Below are positions 8,572 to 17,068 of a DNA stretch of 17,068 bases, piece by piece. A program made the position numbers and the translations under genes. Below the pieces are notes generated by a model. It had not been told where the DNA came from. It did not search any database and saw nothing but the letters and a program-made list of their open reading frames with translations. Origin of the DNA: Trachelipus rathkii (lineage: Eukaryota; Arthropoda; Malacostraca; Isopoda; Trachelipodidae); contig JABUQX010088812.1 of NCBI GenBank assembly GCA_015478945.1, positions 22,501 through 39,568 on the forward strand. Direction: 5' to 3'. Within the stretch, counting starts at the first letter, position 1; each line of letters starts with the position of its first letter.

Positions 8572-8884
8572 TTTCTATGAAGAGCATTAGGCCACTGGTA
8601 AATAGCCAAGTATTTGCAACAAATGTAAAATAATATTTTGGGAAATTGAGTGACTGAGCAAAACAAAAAACAAGTCCAACCAACTCATCATTAAGCCTGT
8701 CTCTTTTTGAGCGACCTGTGCTGTCTGATACAACCCATTACTAAATTAATCCCATAACAATACCCATACCAAGGCAATGATAAGTATCATGCAATGCCCC
8801 TTTCGAGCTCTTCTCCTCCTGTCAAACCCTATCTCCACAATCTTTTATCTTCTCATAATGGCACATTACACCCGTTCGACAGAA
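8572..8884 (-). pseudogene. Weak candidate exon, broken, product unknown
   Basis: On the minus strand a pyrimidine-rich acceptor (TTTTTGCAATTTTAG, ending at 8885) and a strong donor (GAAA|GTAAGT, at 8572/8571) bound 313 bases. One frame is read-through except for TGA at 8822-8824 and adjacent TAG and TAA at 8738-8743; the last 55 codons are open. It encodes a polar segment (SDSTGRSKRDRLNDE) then hydrophobic residues (LVGLVFCFAQSL, NTWLFTSGLMLFIE) that could be membrane segments. I recognise no family. T-rich DNA gives hydrophobic frames by chance, so this may be spurious. Confidence 0.2.
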
Positions 8885-9228
8885 CTAAAATTGCAAAAAG
8901 GAAAATTTAAAAGAAACCTCATTCCATAATGTGATATTCGAAATCATCCAAAAATCGGATAATAAAAATGAGATAGTGAAGATAACAAGTCTGTGATTCA
9001 GAAAGGTAGGAAATGTATAAGGTCTTGTAATTTTTGGAAAAATTTAACTTAAATTCTTGGAAGAAGTACCAAATTTTCAATACGTCAGTTACACAGGAAT
9101 TTCGAGAAATGCGCTTACAACAATTCTGTCAAAAATCAGGCTAGAAAATTTAAAATTGTAATGCAATATTTTCTCTTGATGGTTATCAACATCTTTCAAG
9201 TTTAGTATTAATAACTATACTGACTTAC

Positions 9229-9312
9229 GAGCACTTTGTCTCCTGACAGACGACGAATTATAAAATTCATATTAACTTCTGCACCATGTCGCAACCAAAC
9301 CCAATAACTCAC
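9229..9312 (-). pseudogene. Weak candidate exon end with strong donor site
   Basis: A 28-codon minus-strand frame (SYWVWLRHGAEVNMNFI and on) stops being readable upstream at 9313 and ends at a consensus donor, GTGCTC|GTAAGT. No clear acceptor was found for it. It lies upstream, in the same orientation, of the candidate exon at 8572-8884. Product not recognised; chance is a real possibility. Confidence 0.15.
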
Positions 9313-9370
9313 TTATTAACGGCGCATACACGATACCCTAAAAACTTTTGTCAGTGCTAGAAAAATATAT

Positions 9371-9430
9371 CAAGGAGGGGAGGGCCAATCTGGAAAACCC
9401 TTCGGCAACCCCCGATAATACGCCACAAGA
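9371..9430 (+). repeat. GC-rich islet ending in CCGATAAT
   Basis: A short G- then C-rich block in AT-rich surroundings with GGCCAA, also present at 7937-8003, and a terminal CGATAAT. It may be a diverged member of the same small repeat set. Confidence 0.3.
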
Positions 9431-9627
9431 AAACATATATAGATAATAATACTAATTAACTATATAAAATCACACCTTACCCCATATACATAACTAATAG
9501 TATATAATACAATAATATTATACAACAATAATAAAAATAAAGCTATAAATGTATGATAACAATTAATTGATAACATATATATATAAATTATAATATAAAT
9601 ATATTTAAGACCTTTTAAATATATTTT

Positions 9628-9684
9628 CGGGGATCACCTCAAGACAAGTAGGCCGCTGCCTACCTCAAAAGCCCCACTGATAAT
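9628..9684 (+). repeat. GC-rich islet with perfect hairpin and CTGATAAT end
   Basis: GTAGGC-CGCT-GCCTAC (9648-9663) is a perfect 6-bp stem with a 4-base loop. Thirteen bases later comes CTGA followed by T (9677-9681). Flanks on both sides are low-complexity AT. Confidence 0.45.
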
Positions 9685-10190
9685 ATATAGTAATAAAAAA
9701 GATATTAATATATAGATATAGATAAATAATTAATATATATATTAATATAAAATATAAATTAGAATATAAATATATATAAGATATATATATATAAAAATAA
9801 GATTATAAGAAAATATATAGATAATATAATAATAAAATAATATATAAAAATATAAATATACATCCTTTTTTTCTATGATTATTTTGTCAATTCTATTGTT
9901 AAAAATTTTTTAAAAATTATTTTATTCTAATTTTTTATTTTTCAATTACTTTTAAATGATACACACACATGAATCATAATATATATATATATATAAATAT
10001 ATAAAATATTAATATAAAATATATATATAATAGTAAATATATATTAAAATAAATAATAAATAATATAGAATAAATATAATAATATATTTAATTATATATA
10101 AAAATAATATAGATAATAATACAATAAAATAATATACTATTAAATAATAGTACACCATATAAAAATATTTTCAGCGATTTATTGGACTTT
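9685..10190. other. AT low-complexity DNA
   Basis: ATA, TAT and TAA patterns throughout, with one less repetitive patch at 9860-9970. No gene or structured element seen. Confidence 0.7.
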
Positions 10191-10244
10191 TTGCGTCATG
10201 TTTTATGTATTTTCTGCAAATAACATTAACACCAAACTTAAAAC

Positions 10245-10415
10245 ACCTAAACCGACACTAACCTAAGCCTAACCATAACCATAAAACTAACACTCCAACC
10301 TAACCCTAAACCTAAAACCTAAACCTAAAACCAACCCAACCAATAAAACCTAATATAATCTAACCAAACATAAAAAACCTAACCTACACACTTAAGAAAA
10401 TTAACCTAACCATGA
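10245..10415 (+). repeat. Degenerate interstitial telomere-like repeat (CCTAA type)
   Basis: More than ten near-consecutive CCTAA, CCTAAA or CCTAAAA units, for example AACCTAACCCTAAACC, with almost no G. The complement of the common arthropod telomere unit TTAGG is CCTAA; some units (CCCTAAA) also match other telomere types. The array is imperfect, so it is old or rapidly decaying rather than a chromosome end. Confidence 0.65.
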
Positions 10416-10902
10416 ATTTTTACAACATCCAATCATCTCACTGAACGAACGTAATGATCACATTTGCTTCTCTTTACACGAAACATCCATCCTAAAATCC
10501 ACTTGCTGAACAACATGGCATAATGAAAGCAAAATCTCGTTTTCAAATCATCTCATTCTAGTCCCCCTACTTATACTATACGCCCCCCTACCCTACTAAA
10601 AATTACACTAAACCTTCAAATACACCCCATCAAGAATATATCACCTAATACTACACGATATACCCATAACCTAACTTCACATGAAAAAAATAATTAATAA
10701 TAATACAATAACAAATAAAATATACACCATAATATACCAATAGAAACCTAATATATACATAATAATAACCCAATATCAATAATAATTAAATAAACATCAA
10801 ACTGTTTGCCAAATATAAAGAAAATTTTGATATTTATATATCTTTATTCATTTACTGTAGTGATTTGATGTTATAATTATTTTCCTGAACTAAAAGACTT
10901 AG
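10416..10902. other. C-skewed non-coding DNA
   Basis: Continues the A- and C-rich plus strand with further CCTAAT and ACCTAA words (10645-10760). A mixed-composition patch at 10430-10580 shows no open frame of interest. Confidence 0.5.
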
Positions 10903-10942
10903 GCAAACCTAACACTAAGATAACCTAACCTGACATAATAAA
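10903..10942 (+). repeat. Second short telomere-like CCTAA cluster
   Basis: Contains AACCTAACACTAAG and AACCTAACCTGAC, four CCTAA-type units within about 40 bases. Confidence 0.5.
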
Positions 10943-11815
10943 AATATGTTCAAAAAAAAAATGCCACCAATATTTATTTTTCCGAAATATCTTAAAAATC
11001 TCTATGAAAAAAGGAAAATCGGCAAAAAAATGGTCCTAACCAGATTGATATCAAAAAGAATAATTACTGGGAAGTGGAAACAGGAAAGAAAATAAAAATA
11101 CGATGTAAATAAAATAATAATATATATAAACCAAATAAATAAACAACAAACAAATATAAAAACAATTCTAAATATATGCTAGTTATATATAATATATAAA
11201 TAATTAAATATACCAATATAAACAACATATAATCACAATAAGTAATCATATATAAACTCACTAGAATAACAACCAATATAGCATAATAACAAACTTAATA
11301 ACCAACACTAAATACTAATATAAAAAAAAAATAATAACCACTCCCAATATCTGTTAAACTATAGAATATATATATATATAAATATAAATAATAATATTAA
11401 ATAATATAATATAATAATATATATATATAAATATTATATAACTATATAATAATAACTATAAATAAATATATAATATATATATAAAAAATTACTATAATCT
11501 CACAATAATAGGTATACATAAAAACATCCGTCAATAAATCATATACTAATATTTCAAAAACAAAACAATAATATAATAAACTATATATAAAATATATATA
11601 TTATAAATAAATAAAACATATAAATACTTAAATATAAAAATATATATATAATAAATATAAAATAATAATAAATATTTATATATAATATATATAATATTAA
11701 TATATAAAATAATATATAAATATATAATATATATATGTATAAAAATCAATATATATATATATATAATATATAATAATAATAATATAAATTAAAATATAAT
11801 AATATATAGATATAT

Positions 11816-11847
<32 letters not shown>

Positions 11848-13018
11848 AATATAAATAAAAATAAAATATAAGTATAAAATTATGCTTAGCTATCATTTAT
11901 CCCATTAGGCTAAGCTTCAATTGAATATAATCAAGTAGATAAAAGAAATTTACAATGTGGGATAAGAAGAAAAAAGTAATAATAACTAATATAATAATAA
12001 TAATAAACTACAAAACTAATTTGTAACATATATACTATACTAGGAATATAAAATAATATATATTACTATCCTACCCGAAAACCTAATAATATACCTACAT
12101 ACTGAATTTACTATACTCAAATATACTATATATAAAACAAATACATACTGCACAAAACTCATAACTAAATATACAAAACTCACATCACGTAATAACACAA
12201 CTCACTATAAAAAATATAATACATACTAACTACTATCATGATTTTTCAAAACAGTTATAATATATAATATAATTAAATTAATAAATAAACCTATATTATA
12301 CACTCAGTAGAGGTGAAGCATAACTATAGTATAAAGATAAATAATATTAATTCAGTATACCATTATATAATTATTTACTTTTATTAGATACCTGTAAAAA
12401 CGGTATTAAAGAGGTATAGATATATAATATTAAATAATATATATATAAAAATACTCACAAACATATAAATAATATATATATATTGTAATAATAATAATAC
12501 CCAATAATATAATGCTACAAATAATATAATAAAAATAGTATATAAAATATATATATAATAGAATATAAGATAAAAATAATAATCAAGCACTAATATATCA
12601 GTAAGGATATAATAGTATAAGCTCATAATAATCATAAATATGAATTAAATAATATATAAATATATAAAAAAAATATCAATACAAAATAATTTAATAAAAT
12701 ATCATATAAACTACTATATATTACAAATATAACAACAACTAACTCAATTAAACAAATATTACAACACACATAAACACAACCGTAATTGACATGTAAATAC
12801 ATATAAATATATATAATAATAATATAGAGTGTTACACAAAGCATATTAATATTGTAAGATTCCCGTATTTAATGAAAAAAAACAATGACAACACGAATCT
12901 CAAAAAGAATTGAATCAATGACACCGATCTTATAATAGAATTAAAGGAGCTAAATTTAAGTGTAAAGCGACATAATGTCCAAATACAGTCTACTGATCAC
13001 ATAAAATAACATTAAAAT
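10943..13018. other. Extended A/T low-complexity, G-poor plus strand
   Basis: Two kilobases of ATA, AAT and CATA-type sequence. Minus-strand frames of 67-83 codons occur (for example 12384-12635), but they encode only I, Y, L and F strings expected from this composition. A hairpin at 11884-11915 and a less repetitive patch at 12850-13005 are the only distinct items. Confidence 0.7.
11884..11915. repeat. Inverted repeat GCTTAGC / GCTAAGC
   Basis: Perfect 7-bp arms (11884-11890 and 11909-11915) around an 18-base loop. The loop element TTTATCCCATT is itself mirrored, imperfectly, by AATGTGGGATAAG downstream (about 11954-11966). Function unknown; it may be a MITE remnant. Confidence 0.5.
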
Positions 13019-13019
13019 A

Positions 13020-13375
13020 TATATATCATTAATATTATATAATACTACAAATATTATTATTATTATTATTATTAGAATATATTATAATTCACTTTATTAT
13101 TAATTATTAAATATAATTATATATTATTATAACACAAAAATATAATTAAATATATTATTAATTTTTTATTATTTTAATGATTATATATTATTATTGATAT
13201 ATTATTGTATATTAATATGCTATTATTACTTAGTTATCTCAATTATTATAAATATTATTATTATTATATATTATTGATGATTATTATTATTATTATTATT
13301 TGATTATTATTATATACCGTTATACTCTTGAAAACGAGGCAAAAAAATTATATTATTATATATATAATATATTAT
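13020..13375 (+). repeat. ATT/TAT trinucleotide-rich tract with reversed strand bias
   Basis: ATTATTATT arrays at about 13045-13075 and 13255-13312 with T-rich sequence between them. Here the plus strand is T-rich, the opposite of the flanks. Confidence 0.85.
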
Positions 13376-13500
13376 TATTGTTGTTGTTGTATAAGAGCCC
13401 TCGTTTCAATCGATTTCTTAGATGTCTCGTTGTTGATTGTTGTTGATTGTTGTTGTTGTATGTTGATGATTCGTTGATATAGTTGTGTGATTGTTGTGTA
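13376..13500 (+). repeat. GTT/TTG trinucleotide-rich tract
   Basis: TTGTTGTTGTTG at the start, then GTTGTTGATT units repeated near 13430-13465. G and T dominate the plus strand. Frames on either strand across 13356-13814 are composition artefacts (N and Q strings). Confidence 0.8.
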
Positions 13501-13648
13501 TTGATTAGTTGTATGATATATAGATTGATGTGTGTTCTGATAAATGTCCCAATCTTTTTGTTATGTACGACGTGTTTGACTCGTCTTGTAAGCATAAATA
13601 GTGTTAAGCGTTCTAAAAAAATCACAGAAAAGGTAAAGATCATAACAA

Positions 13649-13672
13649 CAAAAAAAAAAAACAAAAAAAAAG
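13649..13672 (+). repeat. A tract with one C interruption
   Basis: Two runs of A, about 11 and 9 long, separated by a C. It could be a retroposon tail or simple slippage; no target-site duplication was identified. Confidence 0.6.
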
Positions 13673-13819
13673 TAAGATTCAGTTTGACTTCTTGGTACAT
13701 CAAAAAGTCTAAAGGCTGTATTTGATGATGAGATAAATATCCTTGGGAGCAAGATTTATCTTTAAGGCATAGAGTTAATGTAGGTCTGCTAGGTCCAAAG
13801 TTCCTCATATACAATAAAA

Positions 13820-14620
13820 TCTATAAAAATAACACGCTTGACTCAAATATAATACAATAAAAAAAACATAAAAATAAAAATAAAATAAATACCTCAAAAT
13901 ATATAACTATAATAATATAAAAATGATCACATACAATAATAAATAAAATAAATAGTATATAAAATAAAAATATATATATATACAATATATATATACAAAT
14001 AACCTTACATACTCAAATATAAACTAAATGTACTAGTAATCAAAAAAACACAATACTATCCCTTGCCCCAACCAAGGATGCTTCAATTTAGACTTTTTAT
14101 GCACCCAGATCAACTTAAAACATATAATATGATATATAGTATATAAATATATATATTCATAACACACAACCATAATAACTATATACTACTAACATATAAT
14201 AATTAATAAAAACGAACTACTCACATTAGTCATAAAATAGAATAAAAAAATAAAAAATTTACATATAGAAAAGATATAAAGTAAATACCCCCTCAAAAAT
14301 CTTAATATATATATGAAAATAATATATATAAGATATAAAACTAACTACATATACCCGTCCATACAACTAGTATATACTATAGTATAAATTGAAATAATAA
14401 TAATATTCATAAAAAAGTAAATAAAATAGTAATATAATATAGGAGAAAGATTGTCTATTCATATGACACAGCAAAAAATTTCTCCCCCCCTATACTATAT
14501 TTTACCTCTTAACGCAAACAAATTAAATAGTCTACAAGAGAAAAAATAGAAAATACCACATATGCTGAAGAATGCTGGGTCCAATTTTCCCGTCCCAAAG
14601 GAAAAAGTCCGTAAAACCAA
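13820..14620. other. A- and C-rich non-coding DNA
   Basis: The plus strand returns to A-rich, G-poor. A patch at 14050-14110 is more mixed. At 14483-14490 a run of eight C sits beside TCT. No gene recognised. Confidence 0.55.
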
Positions 14621-14626
14621 AACCCA

Positions 14627-14661
14627 AAAAAAAAAAACAAAAAAAAAAAAAAAAAAAAAAA
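14627..14661 (+). repeat. Long A tract, possible retroposon tail
   Basis: About 35 bases of A with a single C, preceded by roughly 70 bases of mixed-composition sequence (14560-14626, including GCTGAAGAATGCTGGGTCC). The arrangement resembles the 3' end of a poly-A retroposon in plus orientation. No target-site duplication was confirmed. Confidence 0.4.
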
Positions 14662-14756
14662 ATCTACAGAAAAACCCTAACAATACCCGACTCAAATTGC
14701 TGATTTTTTTTTATTTATATATAAACTAAAGAAATACCACACGAAAAAAGAGAGCA

Positions 14757-15012
14757 AAAACCGTAGTACCGCACCGATGGGCAGGAGATCAAGGAGTCTC
14801 CTCCGGCTTTCACGTGACTTCATCGAGGAAGTAAAACCTTCCACCCCCCTCCGAGGGAGCGGTAATCCGAACCCCCACTCATATATGAGATAATAATTGG
14901 GAATGTCGACGAGCGAGATATCCTACCGCCACTCCCCTACGGGGCCTATTGAGAGAACGAAAACGCGTCCCCCCCTGTGTATCACCCCGTCAGGCTACGC
15001 AAGACCCACCTA
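14757..15012. other. CpG-dense, hairpin-rich GC island
   Basis: About 255 bases that are strikingly GC- and CpG-rich against flanks that are mostly A/T. Local hairpins are visible: AGGAGA-TCAAGGAG-TCTCCT (about 14781-14800), ACTTC-ATCGAG-GAAGT (about 14818-14833), GGAAG-TAAAAC-CTTCC (about 14828-14843), and CCCC-TAC-GGGG (about 14935-14945). The plus strand has a short frame beginning MGRRSRSLLRL (about 14777 to 14890), not recognised. On the minus strand GGTTCGGATTA resembles a Pol III B box (8 of 11) and TTTTT follows at about 14757. It could be a SINE, a structured non-coding RNA gene, or an insertion from elsewhere. Confidence 0.45.
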
Positions 15013-15285
15013 CCAATTCGAAAACAAATAAATCGTAAAAATAACAATTAACAAAAAATCAATAATCCAATATATATATTATATATATATAGTATAATAA
15101 ATAATATATATATAATAATAAAACCAATAAACAAACAAATATAAAATAAAACAATAACTTATAAATACTAATAAAATCACCAAAGAATATGATATAATAA
15201 ACCTAAATATAATATAGTCCCATCTGCATAAAAAAAAAATAAGCCAGAACATATCTACATATATTATATGTATAAATATATTTAT
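15013..15285. other. A-rich low-complexity DNA
   Basis: AC- and AT-rich with CCTAAA at about 15200. Nothing coding. Confidence 0.6.
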
Positions 15286-16300
15286 TTAATTTTGACTTTT
15301 TACAGTTTCCATAACTCAAATTTTACAAGAGCATTCCCAACAAGAATGTATTCTTTTCGCTGTTAGCTATATTGTAATTCTCTCGGAAAGTTAATTATTT
15401 ATTTTTTTGTAATTTTATTCTTTTTCATCTTTCCTAATAATTTTTTTCATATTATATTTACCATTAATAACGCACTAAAATTGGACCAGCAATGTATTAT
15501 TCATGTATTCATATTCCCTTTGTATTTATTGTAGTTTTTGAGATATCTGATTTTAAAAAATTAATATTTTGAACTGTTAATTAGATGTATATATACAGTA
15601 TATAATATATAATATATAATAATAAATTAATACAATAGATCATATCTTTGAAATAATAAACAATATTAATAATACAAATTACCATATAAAAAATACCAAT
15701 TCAACACTATTTACCTTTAATCATTTAATATTGATACAAAAATACTCCAAAATAGATAATGCAAAAAGATAAAGTATCATAAAAAACAATAAATATGCAC
15801 AATATATAAAAAATTCTATAATTAATATAAATAGACCTATAATAATCCCTAAGACAGCCTTCACGTTGATCTTGTCATGAGATTTACTTGAAAATCGTCA
15901 CCGAAACAAATATCGTATAGACCTAATTAAAGAAAACAATCGTAAATGAACAATTTGTTCCGAAATTTTGCCCACAGATTCACCAGAAAATTTTTAACCT
16001 ATATATTAATTTCAGCAAGTTCCATAACTCCGTTATCAGAACCCTACGCAATTCGACATTGAACAGGCCCCCGCTCATAGATTTTCATTTTGTTAAATTA
16101 CAGCGAAATCCAATAGTATAAGTCGGTAAAAAAAGTAATTACTTGTTTTAATCGATAATATATCTCTCAAGTTCCTTATATATATGGAATGACAGGTATT
16201 TCATCCATAATAATATGAAAAGATTGAAACACATCTTCCATCTAACTATTTCATTGTATATCTGCTTATGACCAGACAACCATCCCCTCCAGTACGTTAT
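15286..16300. other. AT-rich intergenic sequence, no gene recognised
   Basis: The strand bias fades and the sequence is less repetitive. A shared string GTTTCCATAACTC (15304-15316) and GTTCCATAACTC (16018-16029) suggests two pieces of one dispersed repeat. No credible coding frame on either strand. Confidence 0.45.
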
Positions 16301-16301
16301 G

Positions 16302-16396
16302 CATTACTCCAAATCCAGGGGCCTATTGTGTTACTCATATACAATGTATTTCTCTATTTGGAGGCGTGTAATTAGGTCCTGGATCTCTTTGGATTA
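16302..16396. repeat. Short imperfect inverted repeat
   Basis: ACTCCAAATCCAGGGGCCTATT (16306-16326) is mirrored by TAATTAGGTCCTGGATCTCTTTGGATT (about 16369-16395) with small mismatches and an insertion. A second short pairing, CTCCAAAT and ATTTGGAG (16356-16363), lies inside. Probably a fold-back or MITE remnant. Confidence 0.45.
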
Positions 16397-16894
16397 ATCA
16401 AAGCAAGGAAAGCCAAACTAATATTTTTAACTTTTTATTTAATATAAAACTGCACAAGTTATAAATCTATTGCATGATTATAAGCTGATCTATAGTTTAA
16501 ACGTGCACTTTATACTTAATATGAAGTAAGTGCTTTAATATAAGAAAGATCATTGACTGTTATGTATGAAAATGGTGAGTTGTTAACAATAAAGGACAAT
16601 AGAACAACCGCGATAACACGGTTTAAGTACCCCTTAACCCATAACCTCTTTTTACACAATAAATAACTACAACAAAATCAACTTAAATCAAGTGAGAATC
16701 TTGGAAAACACATGCAGTCATCACATAAACTGTCATGATTGAAACCCCTATAGTAGTTTTAAAGACCATGATAAAAATGAATCAATCTCCAGTTCTCAAT
16801 CTCCATTTGGAGCCCGATACAAATTTCAATCGCAAACCCTACCTTCGTAACTGTTTTCATCTAACTCTTGCCAGATCTGTAGCCATGTACCCCC

Positions 16895-17068
16895 TTATAA
16901 CTTTCTCTTTAAAGGCAATTCAATATCATATAATATCTCGCTTTGTTTTGAATTGGAATTGACACTGTAATATATGAGTGGGAGTGGATTGTTTCGGTAA
17001 CGCACGTATGTGTTGACAAGAGCCCCAAACCTGTTGAAAAGATGGGGCCGGGGAGGCAACTGGGCCGA
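16895..17068 (-). CDS. Possible C-terminal exon of an unidentified protein, cut by the window edge
   Basis: The minus strand is open from the last base of the window for 57 codons, ending in TAA at 16895-16897. It begins SAQLPPRPHLFNRFG and continues with a mixed composition (NTYVRYRNNPLPLIYY) unlike the I/Y strings of the low-complexity DNA. GC content rises toward the edge. The plus strand also has an open frame of about 40 codons over the same bases (DTVIYEWEWIVSVTH and on), so the coding strand is undecided. I recognise no family. Confidence 0.3.
   Translation of the reverse strand, partial: SAQLPPRPHLFNRFGALVNTYVRYRNNPLPLIYYSVNSNSKQSEILYDIELPLKRKL

Noticed and set aside
11064..12844. 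Four minus-strand frames of 67-83 codons rich in I, Y, L and F
   Set aside because: They come from G-poor low-complexity repeats. They have no signal peptide logic, no motif and no splice context.
13356..13814. 152-codon minus-strand frame with N and Q runs, and its shadows
   Set aside because: It spans the ATT and GTT repeats and an A tract; the residues reflect trinucleotide repeats rather than a protein family.
14495..14695. 66-codon minus-strand frame with a long phenylalanine run
   Set aside because: The phenylalanine run is the A tract at 14627-14661 read in reverse.
14865..14945. tRNA gene on the minus strand, from a B-box-like GGTTCGGATTA and an A-box-like TGGCGGTAGG
   Set aside because: No acceptor stem or T-stem pairing can be drawn, so it is not a tRNA; a Pol III SINE remains possible and is reported as such.
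16735..16962. 75-codon plus-strand frame
   Set aside because: It has no recognisable domain or splice signals and overlaps the minus-strand frame from the edge. A frame of this length is expected by chance somewhere in 17 kb.

Overview
The window looks like animal nuclear DNA, most likely from an arthropod. It is very AT-rich, has GT-AG introns, AT, ATT and TC microsatellites, degenerate CCTAA repeats (complement of the arthropod telomere unit TTAGG), a degraded LTR retrotransposon, an inverted-repeat element, and a broken intron-containing gene from a multi-copy metazoan protein family. A crustacean such as a copepod would fit, but that is a weak inference from family resemblance and composition. 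There are no bacterial-type operons, no CRISPR array, and no tRNA or rRNA gene that I can recognise.

Region 1 (1-2607) reads best as a decayed, internally deleted LTR retrotransposon on the minus strand. Two diverged direct repeats (1-356 and about 1960-2607) behave as LTRs. A purine-rich tract and a Pol-like C-terminal reading frame (389-565) abut the left repeat. A leader and a possible Gag start (ATG at 1581) follow the right repeat. A 616-bp element with long inverted repeats (811-1426) sits between them, and most of gag-pol is missing.

Region 2 (2608-3081) is AT microsatellite. Region 3 (3259-5468, minus strand) is the clearest gene-like object: three exons, two introns and a polyadenylation signal, but with two in-frame stops and at least three frameshifts. 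Its conserved blocks place it in an uncharacterised family abundant in arthropods and cnidarians. I infer from motif order that it may be a hAT-like (RNase H fold) transposase relative.

Region 4 (about 5500-16300) has almost no credible coding sequence. Much of it is low-complexity DNA with a strong strand bias: the plus strand is rich in A and C and very poor in G. The bias reverses between about 13020 and 13800. Embedded in it are telomere-like CCTAA tracts (10245-10415, 10903-10942), small GC islands with hairpins, a CpG-dense 255-bp island (14757-15012), microsatellites and long A tracts. Two weak candidate coding patches lie on the minus strand at 8572-8884 and 9229-9312.

Region 5 (16300-17068) returns to more balanced sequence, with a short inverted repeat and a 57-codon open frame running in from the right edge on the minus strand. 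Nothing here forms a working pathway. The window is best described as a repeat-rich, gene-poor, possibly subtelomeric or otherwise heterochromatic segment holding fossil mobile elements.
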